Shown here: in pieces, positions 40,348-49,900 of the stretch
How positions within the stretch are numbered: the stretch's first letter is position 1
Layout of the letters: each line of letters begins with the position of its first letter
Assembly (NCBI GenBank): GCA_021787035.1
Contig: JAJYMM010000124.1
Coordinates: 1-49,900 of the forward strand
From: Actinomycetes bacterium
GTDB taxonomy: Bacteria > Actinomycetota > Acidimicrobiia > Acidimicrobiales > Palsa-688
Direction: 5' to 3'
DNA length: 49,900 bases
Program-made: the position numbers and the translations under genes
Notes under the pieces: model-generated
The model's input: only the letters and a program-made list of their open reading frames with translations
Database searches by the model: none
Told to the model about the DNA's origin: nothing

Positions 40348-41138
40348 CTGTTGTTACCCCAGCGGAGCCCCTCCACGCGCTTCTCCCACGCTTCGTGGCG
40401 GTTGCGTGCGTCCTGCACGAAGGGGGACCACCCCACGGCCTTGATCAGGGCCCGGTTGACCTGGTCGGCAGGCGGCCGCAGCGGGCGGAGCACGTCGCAG
40501 AAGAGCACGACGCGCACAGAATCGGTGCCGTTCCAGGCCTCGTGGGTGTACCCGTCGTCGAAGAGCAGGCTCTTGCCCTCTTCCCAGTGGGCGACCTCTC
40601 CTCCGACTTTGATCCCACATTCCGAGGCGGGCTCGGGCACTTTGAGCGCGAGATGGTAACGCAAGACGCCCCTCCAGGGGCCGCGGTGCGGCGGGAGGTG
40701 CTTGCCAGGCGAGAAGATCGAGAACATCCCGGTCATAAGCCCGGGGATGCTCTCGAGGAGAGCCGCCGTCTTGGGGCAGCGCCGGCAGTTGGCCTCCGAG
40801 CGAAAGCCGTAGGCGAGGAAAAAGAAGGTCTTCCAGCCCTCGTCCGAGCTGAGCGACTTCTGGTCGGGCGACAGGTCTTGGAAGTTGGGCAGCTCTTCGC
40901 GATGGCTGAGGACCTCCTCGAGCTCAGCCTGCACATCGGGCACGGCCGCCTCCGCCCTCTTCACCCAGTCGAAGGTCTCGACCGGGAGGAACGGGGTGGT
41001 TGGCACCATCGAGTATTTGAGCAGCCAGCTCTCCGTGCTTTGGAGCACGCGGCCCCCGAGGTGGGTGGCAGCCAGGACCGCCCTGTCCCGCAGGTCGTCT
41101 AAGTGCGTAGCGGGAGCCGAGTCGGACGCTGTGGGCAT
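40344..41138 (-). CDS. Aspartyl/asparaginyl beta-hydroxylase family (LpxO/OlsC-like lipid hydroxylase)
   Basis: Fe(II)/2-oxoglutarate dioxygenase of the Asp_Arg_Hydrox family, 264 aa from ATG 41138 (chosen over GTG 41159 because TATAAC lies 10 nt upstream, predicting a nearly leaderless mRNA). The metal and cosubstrate site is visible: 'PGKHLPPHRGPWRGVLRYHLAL' with the first iron His (about 151), 'GKSLLFDDGYTHEAWNGTDSVRVVLFCDVLRP' with the second iron His (about 199) and the 2-oxoglutarate-binding Arg (about 209). LpxO (lipid A) and OlsC (ornithine lipid) of this family hydroxylate fatty acyl chains. As first gene of the operon with spt and the CerR-like gene, it plausibly 2-hydroxylates the ceramide acyl chain (inference). 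Confidence 0.85.
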   Translation of the reverse strand: MPTASDSAPATHLDDLRDRAVLAATHLGGRVLQSTESWLLKYSMVPTTPFLPVETFDWVKRAEAAVPDVQAELEEVLSHREELPNFQDLSPDQKSLSSDEGWKTFFFLAYGFRSEANCRRCPKTAALLESIPGLMTGMFSIFSPGKHLPPHRGPWRGVLRYHLALKVPEPASECGIKVGGEVAHWEEGKSLLFDDGYTHEAWNGTDSVRVVLFCDVLRPLRPPADQVNRALIKAVGWSPFVQDARNRHEAWEKRVEGLRWGNNS

Positions 41139-41148
41139 ACGTGCCGAG

Positions 41149-41154
41149 GTTATA
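41149..41154 (-). promoter_or_regulatory. -10 element of the sphingolipid-type operon
   Basis: TATAAC on the minus strand, ten bases before ATG 41138. A -35 in the expected place (CTGGCT, 41177-41172) is poor, so an activator may be needed. Confidence 0.4.
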
Positions 41155-41285
41155 CGCACCGAAGCGGCGCGAGCCAGGACCCGCGCTGGTCGGCAGTCTA
41201 GGGATGTTGCTTCGGGCTACCTCAGCCGGGCGGCGAACACGCTCGAAGCCCTCCTCTGGGCTCCCCGCCAGTGCCTCCGGCCGCC

Positions 41286-41663
41286 TCACCACTTGGGCAC
41301 GTAGCCGCCGCGCCCCATCGCATAGCTCTCTTCCCAGTCCGTTTCCTCGTCGACCCCGCCCACGACCTCTTTCACCCACGACAAGCGCTCTTTCAGGATC
41401 CGTTCCACCCCCGCTTGCAGGGTAGACGAGCTTATCGCGCAACTGCTGCACGCCCCTTGGAGCTGGAGCTCGACCACGCCCGCGACTACGTCTGCCGACA
41501 CCAGGACAAGGTCGCCCCCGTCTTGCTGGATGATCGGGCGCACCATCTCGATCAGCTCCATCAGCTGGGTGAGCCGGGCGGCCCTCTCTTCGTCTGGCAA
41601 TTGCTCGCGGACCTCGGTGGTGTCCATGACCTCGGTGCCCTGGTTCTCGCTCATCAAAGCCAT
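41286..41663 (-). CDS. NifU C-terminal domain (Nfu-type) Fe-S carrier
   Basis: Carries and delivers iron-sulfur clusters to apoproteins. The scaffold motif is 'LQLQGACSSCAISSSTLQAGVERILKERL', where the C-x2-C pair binds the cluster between two monomers; 'VRPIIQQDGGDLVLV' precedes it, as expected. The ATG at 41663 (or 41654) is chosen since the open frame further upstream is antisense-like to prfB's end. Length about 125 aa. The prfB stop (41728) lies 65 nt upstream on the same strand, so it may be in the secA-prfB transcript. Confidence 0.92.
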   Translation of the reverse strand: MALMSENQGTEVMDTTEVREQLPDEERAARLTQLMELIEMVRPIIQQDGGDLVLVSADVVAGVVELQLQGACSSCAISSSTLQAGVERILKERLSWVKEVVGGVDEETDWEESYAMGRGGYVPKW

Positions 41664-41727
41664 AATGCCAGCCGGCTGGCTCCTAGTGGCCGGCAGCCAG
41701 GCACCCTCGGCCAACGAGCCCTCCGGC

Positions 41728-42834
41728 TCAGGGGCGGGCGGTGCGCCGCCAACGCAGGTAGGCCTCCATGAAATCATCGAGGTCACCGTCCAAGACTGCG
41801 GCCACGTTGCCCGTCTCGTAATCAGTACGCAGGTCTTTCACGAGCTGGAACGGCGCGAGCACGTAACTGCGGATCTGAGAACCCCAGCCCACCTGGGCCT
41901 TGGGGCCTGCCATGGCGGAGAGCTCGGCAGCTCGTTCCTCGGCTGCCCTGTCTGCCAGGCGGGCGGCCAAGATCTGCATGGCCTTCGCCTTGTTCTGGTG
42001 CTGGGAACGCTCGTTTTGGACAGCCACCACGATGTTGGTCGGGAGGTGGGTTATGCGCACCGCCGAGTCGGTGACGTTGACGTGCTGGCCGCCAGCGCTC
42101 GAGCTGCGGTAGGTATCTATGCGCAGGTCCTTCTCGTCGATCTCGACCTCGCTGCTCGCCTCTTCGAGGAACGGCACGACGGTGACGGCGGCAAAGCTCG
42201 TGTGCCGCCGGTGCTGGGAATCGAAGGGGGACATACGGACCAGGCGATGGACGCCGCGCTCGGAGTTCATGAGGCCGGTGGCGTACCTGCCCTTCACGAT
42301 GAAGGTCGCGGAAAGGATCCCCGCTTCCTGGCCCGGGGATATGTCATCAATCTCCATCTCGAAGCCCCGACGCTCGGTCCAGCGCTGGTACATCCGGAGC
42401 AGCATCTCCGCCCAGTCCTGGGCATCCGTGCCGCCGTCTTTGGCGTGCACCTCGACCACGGCATCGCTCTCGTCATGCTCGCCGGTGAAAAGCGAGCGCA
42501 GCTCGAGGCCGTCGAGTTGGGCGCCGATTGCCCGCAGCGCTTCCTCGAGCTCATCAGTGAGCGAGTCCTCACCCTCTGACCTCGCGAGCTCGTAAAGTTC
42601 CTCGGCATCACGGAGCTGGCCTTCCAGGGTGCCGACCAAGTCGACGTCGCCCTTCAAGGCGGCGTACTCGCGCGTCAGCGCTTGGGCTGCCTCCTGGTCC
42701 TCCCACAGGTCAGGCCGCGAGAGCTCTGGCTCGATCTGCGCGAGGCGCTTCTCTGAGCTTTCGATCTCCAGGTAAACGGAGGCCTCGTCGAGGCGCCGGC
42801 GCAGCGCTCGCAGATCCTCGGTTAGGTCACGCAC
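41728..42834 (-). CDS. prfB: Peptide chain release factor 2
   Basis: Recognises UGA and UAA stop codons and triggers peptide release. 'RMSPFDSQHRRHTSF' contains the SPF tripeptide that reads the stop codon, and 'SSSAGGQHVNVTDSAVRI' contains the catalytic GGQ. With the GTG at 42834 the protein has 368 aa, the normal RF2 length, and 'VRDLTEDLRALRRRLDEASVYLEIESS' aligns directly with the RF2 N-terminus. There is no internal UGA or CTTTGA, so the programmed +1 frameshift of many RF2 genes is absent, as in other Actinobacteria. The start lies 14 nt after the secA stop. Confidence 0.95.
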   Translation of the reverse strand: MRDLTEDLRALRRRLDEASVYLEIESSEKRLAQIEPELSRPDLWEDQEAAQALTREYAALKGDVDLVGTLEGQLRDAEELYELARSEGEDSLTDELEEALRAIGAQLDGLELRSLFTGEHDESDAVVEVHAKDGGTDAQDWAEMLLRMYQRWTERRGFEMEIDDISPGQEAGILSATFIVKGRYATGLMNSERGVHRLVRMSPFDSQHRRHTSFAAVTVVPFLEEASSEVEIDEKDLRIDTYRSSSAGGQHVNVTDSAVRITHLPTNIVVAVQNERSQHQNKAKAMQILAARLADRAAEERAAELSAMAGPKAQVGWGSQIRSYVLAPFQLVKDLRTDYETGNVAAVLDGDLDDFMEAYLRWRRTARP

Positions 42835-42847
42835 CAGGCTTGCCGGG

Positions 42848-45703
<2,856 letters not shown>

Positions 45704-46008
45704 CGCGCCCTCCAAGCTACCAGGAGGGCAAGCCATGCGGACCGCAGACGGGCCGCCGAGTCGGTCGCGAGGTGGCAGCGGCGGGGTGGTGCCGGCGGGG
45801 TGGCGCCGACGGGCAGATGGTGGGAGCCGTGCGGTCACACAGCACGGCGCCGAAGGACCAAGATGGGAGGGACGAAGATGGGAAGGGTCGCCCGGACGGC
45901 TTAGCCCAAAGGGTCGCTAGCTTCGAGGTTGTGGAGCGGCGAGGACCGAGCGCCACCCGATGATGTGATGGCCCGCACGGCGGGGGCCAAGGAGGTACAG
46001 CGGGCGCC
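45704..46008. other. Divergent region between secA and the LuxR gene
   Basis: 305 nt. It contains short GC-rich repeats (variants of GGCGGGGTGG near 45780-45802, and GGGAGGGACGAAGATGGGA near 45863-45885) and AAGGAGGT at about 45989, 14 nt before the LuxR ATG, rather far for a normal ribosome site. Both promoters should lie here, but no clear pair of hexamers was found. Confidence 0.4.
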
Positions 46009-46713
46009 ATGAGCTCGCAAGAGAGCGTGTCGACCGGCGAGCACATGCGAGTGCTGCTAGCCGGAGACGACGGCTGGTGCGAGACCTTGGCTCGCGCGCT
46101 CGCCAGCAATACAGCCATAGAGGTAACGGGTCAGGCGCACGACGGCGAGGAAACCTTGGCTAGGGCGCGTGAGCTCGAACCGGACGTCGTCGCCCTAGAC
46201 CCGCACCTGCTCCAGTTCATCGGGGAGCACGCAGCCACGCCCAGCGCTGTGCCGGTGACTGGCCTTACCGGGCGCGAGCTCGAAGTCCTGTCCCTGGTCG
46301 CGGAATCGAAAACCAATAAGCAGATAGCTGGCCAGCTCTTCATCTCCCAGAACACGGTGAAGAACCACATCCGAAACATCTTGGAGAAGCTCCACCTGCA
46401 CTCACGGATGGAGGCCGTTACCTACGCCTGGCGCAATCGGATGCTTCGCACTGTCCCGGCGGGGCAGGTAGCCAAAGAGCAGGTAGCGGTTGAGCTGGTG
46501 ACGTCCGGAGTGGCGGCGGCGGGCCATTGGCCCTCCGACCGGGAGGTTGCAACTGATGAAGAGGCACCCACTGGCCAGGCGGTAGCCGCTGATGAAGAGG
46601 CACCCACTGGCCAGGGGGTTGGCGGCCAGGAGGTTGGCGGCCAGGAGGTCGGCGCTGACCGGGTCGAGGGCGACGTCGGGGAGCCGGAGAGCTCTTTGGA
46701 CTTGAGCACATAA
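46009..46713 (+). CDS. LuxR-family regulator with a half-length receiver domain
   Basis: The first about 60 residues look like the start of a response-regulator receiver: 'MRVLLAGDDGWCETLARALA' (acidic pair DD) and 'ELEPDVVALDPHLLQ', with an Asp at the usual phosphorylation site. The rest of the receiver (the second half, including the Thr/Ser and Lys positions) is missing, and the LuxR HTH follows at once (about 84-145: 'LTGRELEVLSLVAESKTNKQIAGQLFISQNTVKNHIRNILEKLHLHSRMEAV'). The tail beyond 150 is low-complexity with a 12-residue repeat. It is probably a DNA-binding protein not controlled by phosphorylation. ATG 46045 is an alternative start. Confidence 0.9.
   Translation: MSSQESVSTGEHMRVLLAGDDGWCETLARALASNTAIEVTGQAHDGEETLARARELEPDVVALDPHLLQFIGEHAATPSAVPVTGLTGRELEVLSLVAESKTNKQIAGQLFISQNTVKNHIRNILEKLHLHSRMEAVTYAWRNRMLRTVPAGQVAKEQVAVELVTSGVAAAGHWPSDREVATDEEAPTGQAVAADEEAPTGQGVGGQEVGGQEVGADRVEGDVGEPESSLDLST
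46555..46650 (+). repeat. 36-nt and 15-nt in-frame repeats in the LuxR tail
   Basis: A 25-nt sequence beginning GATGAAGAGGCACCC occurs identically at 46555-46579 and 46591-46615 (period 36 nt, 12 residues). It is followed by two copies of GGCGGCCAGGAGGTT/C (46621-46635, 46636-46650). Confidence 0.9.
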
Positions 46714-46823
46714 TTCGTACCTGACCGTCCGGAGCTCGCGCGGCGATGCACGAATAGCGATGGGGGCCCCGGTGGCTGACCTGGTCTTTGCCCCCACACT
46801 CGCCTGCTGCAGCGGTCTTCGGG

Positions 46824-47088
46824 CCCGAGTTGGCGGTACGGGACAGCCCGTGCCCAACATCTCGGGTTACCCCGCTTGTCGCCATCTCCCCTCTAGGCCG
46901 CTAGTCGGCCAACGAAGAGGCAGGGCTTACTCCTAAGCCGCACCATGCTCAGCAACCAAGGGTTGCCTTACGTGGGTCGTTTCGCCTGCGGCTGGCGTCG
47001 ACTTGCAACCACAGACCCACCGGGGCCTCGCCAACGAGGCTACACCGGGGCGTGCCTTCCCAAGATCGTGGGCTCTACCCCGTAAGGC
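46824..47088. ncRNA. Hairpin-dense convergent intergenic region, candidate structured RNA
   Basis: No gene fits in 46714-47089. Within about 265 nt, seven stems can be traced: CCCGA-GTTGG-ACGGG with its partners (46824-46866, 15 bp); CCTCT-GGCCG with CGGCC-AGAGG (46890-46920); GGCTTA/TAAGCC (46924-46939); GCAACC/GGTTGC (46952-46966); GTGGGTC/GACCCAC (46972-47020) enclosing CGCC/GGCG; GCCTCG/CGAGGC (47025-47040); GCCTT/AAGGC enclosing CCCA/TGGG (47054-47088). CACCGGGG flanks the sixth stem as a direct repeat. Such spacing of short perfect stems is typical of a structured RNA or of a large terminator cluster. Strand is undetermined. The first 110 nt (46714-46823) show nothing clear. Confidence 0.4.
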
Positions 47089-47089
47089 C

Positions 47090-48130
47090 CTAAACCGCGG
47101 GACCAGCCAACTGGCGCTTCAACCACATGAGGACCTCAATCGGGCCGGGATCGACGCCCGCGTCTGCGGCGAGCCACAGCGACACGTAATCGCCGAAGTA
47201 GGCAAGGTCAAGCAATTGGGCTAGTTCGCCTTCACCGCGCGCCCTTACGGAGACCACGCCAGCCACGAGCGGCCGCACCATCTCGCCCGTTATCTCGAAG
47301 CGCCTCCCGACCTGGGGATGCTCTGCGTCGTGGCGGAGCTGGACGAGGGTCATCTGCTCGCCTATCGCCTTGGACGCCTCTGCCCACCCGCACACCTCGT
47401 TGTGGCAAAGCTCAGGCTGGGTGGAGGTAAAGGCCAGCCGCTTCACGTTCTCATTGACCTGGCACTTCCACCGCAACGCGGCTGCCTGCCCGACTGCCCC
47501 TCCGGCATGGATGATAGGCACCGTGGTGCCTATCATGCGGGCGACTTCAGCCGCTTCGGAGTCGTCGCCAGCACCCACCAACTCGTCGCGGCGAATGCCA
47601 AGTTGCTCGATCGCCTGTTCGGTCCATCGGTCCGCGCCCGGAAGGAGGCCCATCTTCCACAAGGTCCCGATGAGAGGCACGGCCATCGCCCCGAACGCGA
47701 CTCGGGGCCACGGCACGGTCGGCACGCCTATGACGGGCGCCCGCCATCCCTCGGCAAGTCGTACGAGCTCACCACCCGACGCGACCACGACCATCTTGGC
47801 TCCTGCTAGGGCGGCGTCCGCAGCGGCCTCGATCGTCTCCTCGGTATTGCCCGAGTACGAGATCGCGAAGACAAGTGTCGAATCCCCGACGAAATGCGGG
47901 CATTCGTAGCCCTTGACCACCGTCACCGGCACCGGTAGAAGGGGCGAGGCGACCGCTGAGAGGACATCGCCGGCGATACCGCTACCGCCCATGCCGATCA
48001 CGACCACGTTTTCGACCTCTTCGCGCGCTGGAAGGCCTCCGAGCGAACGAACCTCCCCCCAGGCCTCTTCCACCTGTTCGGGGAACTGCGCCGCGTACTC
48101 GAACATGCGGTCGCTGTCAATGACGGGCAT
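47090..48130 (-). CDS. SIS-domain phosphoglucose/phosphomannose isomerase-type protein
   Basis: Two SIS domains in 346 aa: 'VVVIGMGGSGIAGDVLSAV', 'FAISYSGNTEETIEAA' and the C-terminal 'RLAFTSTQPELCHNEVCGWAEA' with the conserved Glu/His. This is the bacterial bifunctional PGI/PMI-like family, supplying mannose-6-phosphate or fructose-6-phosphate for GDP-mannose and glycan synthesis. The ATG overlaps the TGA of the upstream Trm112-like gene (48130), and the phosphomannomutase precedes it, the same order as in Streptomyces and Mycobacterium. Those genomes continue with manA and ahcY, not seen here. Confidence 0.93.
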   Translation of the reverse strand: MPVIDSDRMFEYAAQFPEQVEEAWGEVRSLGGLPAREEVENVVVIGMGGSGIAGDVLSAVASPLLPVPVTVVKGYECPHFVGDSTLVFAISYSGNTEETIEAAADAALAGAKMVVVASGGELVRLAEGWRAPVIGVPTVPWPRVAFGAMAVPLIGTLWKMGLLPGADRWTEQAIEQLGIRRDELVGAGDDSEAAEVARMIGTTVPIIHAGGAVGQAAALRWKCQVNENVKRLAFTSTQPELCHNEVCGWAEASKAIGEQMTLVQLRHDAEHPQVGRRFEITGEMVRPLVAGVVSVRARGEGELAQLLDLAYFGDYVSLWLAADAGVDPGPIEVLMWLKRQLAGPAV

Positions 48131-48417
48131 CAGGGCTCCTGGCTCTGATCGCCCGCGGGCGGTTTGGGACCGCTTTCGGAAGCAGGCTCGAAATTAGGCT
48201 TGATCCCCTCGGCCGCCGCCTTGGCGAGCAACCTTTCGTGCTCGGCTATCACAACTTGTTCGGCGTCTTCGATGAGCATGTCAGGGATGCCGTCTTTTAT
48301 CGAGTAGCGGCGGTGGAGACGGGGGTTGTACAAGGCATCCTCGTCGGAGAAGTACAAGAGCGGTCCCTTGTCCTCGGGACAAGCGAGAATTTCAAGCAAA
48401 AGGGGGTCGAGAGGCAC
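48130..48417 (-). CDS. Trm112-like small protein
   Basis: 95 aa, with the Trm112/YcaR zinc-ribbon-like fold: 'LDPLLLEILACPEDKGPLLYFSDEDALYNPRLHRRYSIKDGIPDMLIEDAE'. Only one of the usual cysteines (CPEDKG) remains, typical of bacterial members. The tail is charged and Pro-rich. Function in bacteria is not settled. It lies one base after the phosphomannomutase stop and overlaps the SIS gene, so it is translated in the same operon. Confidence 0.92.
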   Translation of the reverse strand: MPLDPLLLEILACPEDKGPLLYFSDEDALYNPRLHRRYSIKDGIPDMLIEDAEQVVIAEHERLLAKAAAEGIKPNFEPASESGPKPPAGDQSQEP

Positions 48418-48418
48418 T

Positions 48419-49780
48419 TTAGCCGCGCTCCTTTATAAGGGCGAGCACCTCTTCGGTGCGCTGGTTGCAAGAGGCGCGGTCAGCCGCCTCCACGTTTAGA
48501 CGGACGAGCGGCTCTGTGTTGGACGGCCTGATGTTGAACCACCAGTCACCGAAATCAACCGTGGCCCCGTCCATAAACGACTGCGTGGCCTCCGGGCGCG
48601 CCTCCGCGTAATAGTGGGAGATGGCCTCAACCGTCTCTGCGGGGTTTCTCACTTCTGTGTTTATCTCGCCCGAGTCTGCATAGCGCTCGAAAGGCTTGCG
48701 GAGCTCTGAGAGCGGCACGCCCGCTTTCGAGATAACCCCGAGCGCCACTACAGCGGCGATTGAACCAGAATCGGCGCGGTAGTTGTCACGGAAGTAGTAG
48801 TGGCCGGAGTGCTCGCCGCCGAACACCGCTCCCGTATCGGCCATGATCCCCTTTATGAAGGAATGGCCCACACGAGTTACTACTGGGACACCACCGTTTT
48901 CCCGGATGATCTCCGGTACAGCCTTGGAACATATGAGGTTGTAAAGGACGGTCGCCCCCGGGGACTTCTCGAGCATCGCCTTGGCGACTATCGCCGTGGT
49001 AGTGGAACCCGAGACCGGCTGAGCCTTGTCGTCCACCAAGAAACAGCGGTCGGCGTCGCCGTCGAAGGCCAGTCCTACGTCAGCCCCGGTCTCGAGCACC
49101 CGTGCCTGGAGGTCGCGCAAGTTTGCCGGCTGAATCGGGTCAGCCGGGTGGTTCGGGAAATTACCATCCAACTCCCCGTAGAGCACCTCCAACGCGAAGG
49201 GCAGGCCCTCGAAGACGGCCGGGACCACGAGGCCACCCATCCCGTTAGCTGTGTCGGCTACCACTTTGAGTGGTCGACGTGCCTCCGGGTCGAAGAAGCT
49301 GCGGACTTTGGCGCTGTAATCGGCGAGTACATCCTGCTCGCTCACATTCCCGTGCTTGCCAAGCGCGCCGGGTTCGGCCCCGCCATTTTCGACCTCAGCC
49401 CGGATCTCGGCGAGCCCAGAATCTGCACCTACCGGCCTTGCGCCGGCCAAGCAGAGCTTTATGCCGTTATAGCGAGCGGGGTTGTGGGACGCCGTAAACA
49501 TGGCACCCGGAGAGTCGAGTGCCCCAGACGCGTAGTACAGCTCGTCAGTCGAGACCAGACCGAGGAGGACGACGTCCACCCCCCGAGAGGTCACGCCCTC
49601 GGTGAACGCCTCGACGAGTAGGGGGGCAGATGGCCGCATGTCGTGGCCGACCAGGATCCGAGGCGAGCGGGCGAAGCCTGCGAAGGCAGCGCCGACCTTT
49701 CGCGCCAGGTCAGGGTTGAGCTGGTCCGGGACTACGCCACGGATGTCGTAGGCCTTGAATACGTCGTCGAGGTTCGCCAT
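48419..49780 (-). CDS. manB: Phosphomannomutase/phosphoglucomutase
   Basis: Interconverts mannose-6-phosphate and mannose-1-phosphate (and probably glucose phosphates), feeding GDP-mannose and cell-wall glycans. The catalytic phosphoserine loop is 'AMFTASHNPARYNGIK', the metal loop 'AFDGDADRCFLVD', the sugar-binding loop 'FGGEHSGHYYFRD' and the phosphate-binding loop 'IRPSNTEPLVRLNVEA'. Length 453 aa, normal. First complete gene of the three-gene operon. Confidence 0.96.
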   Translation of the reverse strand: MANLDDVFKAYDIRGVVPDQLNPDLARKVGAAFAGFARSPRILVGHDMRPSAPLLVEAFTEGVTSRGVDVVLLGLVSTDELYYASGALDSPGAMFTASHNPARYNGIKLCLAGARPVGADSGLAEIRAEVENGGAEPGALGKHGNVSEQDVLADYSAKVRSFFDPEARRPLKVVADTANGMGGLVVPAVFEGLPFALEVLYGELDGNFPNHPADPIQPANLRDLQARVLETGADVGLAFDGDADRCFLVDDKAQPVSGSTTTAIVAKAMLEKSPGATVLYNLICSKAVPEIIRENGGVPVVTRVGHSFIKGIMADTGAVFGGEHSGHYYFRDNYRADSGSIAAVVALGVISKAGVPLSELRKPFERYADSGEINTEVRNPAETVEAISHYYAEARPEATQSFMDGATVDFGDWWFNIRPSNTEPLVRLNVEAADRASCNQRTEEVLALIKERG

Positions 49781-49839
49781 GGCTCGTTCGCGCCAAAGCT
49801 AACAAAGTCGCCGGCCGAGGGCCATTCCGTGCGAGGCCC

Positions 49840-49900
49840 TCAACCTTGCCCACCTAGCCCCTGCCCGTCGGGCGCCTGCCCGTCGGTCCCCTGTCCGTCC
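49840..49900 (-). CDS. C-terminal end of an upstream gene (possibly DUF3499 family), cut by window edge
   Basis: On the minus strand the frame is open from the window edge to a TGA at 49842-49840. It encodes a Gly/Gln/Asp-rich tail with DGQ units (DGQG, DGQAP, DGQG, GGQG) from a degenerate 12-18-nt repeat. In other Actinobacteria a DUF3499 gene often precedes the phosphomannomutase gene, which would fit, but no diagnostic part of the protein is inside the window. Confidence 0.4.
   Translation of the reverse strand, partial: DGQGTDGQAPDGQGLGGQG

Noticed and set aside
41728..42834. Programmed +1 frameshift in prfB
   Set aside because: The frame is continuous from the GTG at 42834 with no in-frame UGA and no CTTTGA slippery site.
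46714..47089. tmRNA, RNase P RNA or tRNA gene
   Set aside because: No GTTCGA-type T-arm with CCA end, no ANDA/ALAA-type tag frame, no GAGGAAAGTCC core.

Overview
The window comes from the chromosome of a high-GC actinobacterium, most likely class Acidimicrobiia. The best marker is the surface protein at 26376-27824, which carries two copies of the 'TPNGxGYW...DGGVFSFGDA' motif that abounds in Acidimicrobiia. Several typically actinobacterial families support this: DUF1206, DUF3039, a short HhH-GPD glycosylase, DUF4232, SufU-type Suf genes, a secA/prfB neighbourhood, and a phosphomannomutase / Trm112-like / SIS-isomerase operon. No rRNA, tRNA, IS element, prophage or CRISPR array was seen. Coding density is high and most genes are housekeeping. 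Many starts sit 6-11 nt after a -10-like hexamer, which suggests leaderless mRNAs.

Layout. 1-3717: a MacB/LolCDE-type ABC ATPase-permease pair, divergent from a truncated membrane-anchored protein that may be its adaptor. 3800-11701: hypothetical gene, purB, a secreted protein, rnhA, aceE, DUF1206 and HhH-GPD genes. 11768-12860: an alpha/beta hydrolase whose nucleophile serine is alanine, preceded on the same strand by a compact unit that ends in a strong terminator and carries a 19-nt complement of the 16S rRNA 3' end. 12999-15739: sufC-sufS-sufU without sufB/sufD. 15860-18584: LacI regulator, DUF3039 and Gfo/Idh/MocA oxidoreductase operon. 18724-26344: an MFS exporter fused to carboxypeptidase-regulatory-like domains, an NlpC/P60 hydrolase, a class III nucleotidyl cyclase with a YHS-like tail, and a three-gene ABC-2 exporter. 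26376-34407: surface protein, DUF72, zinc-ribbon coiled coil, class A PBP, and a fused alpha-beta 2-oxoacid dehydrogenase E1.

The most notable region is 35719-41138. It combines a GNAT acyltransferase of the bacterial ceramide synthase/YghO type, an extended SDR resembling ceramide reductase (CerR), a convincing serine palmitoyltransferase, and an LpxO/OlsC-type lipid hydroxylase. Together these make a near-complete ceramide (sphingolipid) pathway with a possible acyl-hydroxylation step, unexpected for a Gram-positive lineage. A DUF4388 gene lies just upstream of the acyltransferase, and a DUF2269-like membrane protein is divergent from it.

41286-49900 holds nfu, prfB and secA, a LuxR-type regulator with a half-size receiver domain, a hairpin-dense convergent intergenic region that may encode an RNA, and the SIS-isomerase / Trm112-like / phosphomannomutase operon. 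A theme across the window is in-frame tandem repeat expansion (units of 15, 18 or 36 nt) inside several unrelated coding sequences. A second is frequent use of the AUA isoleucine codon despite high GC.
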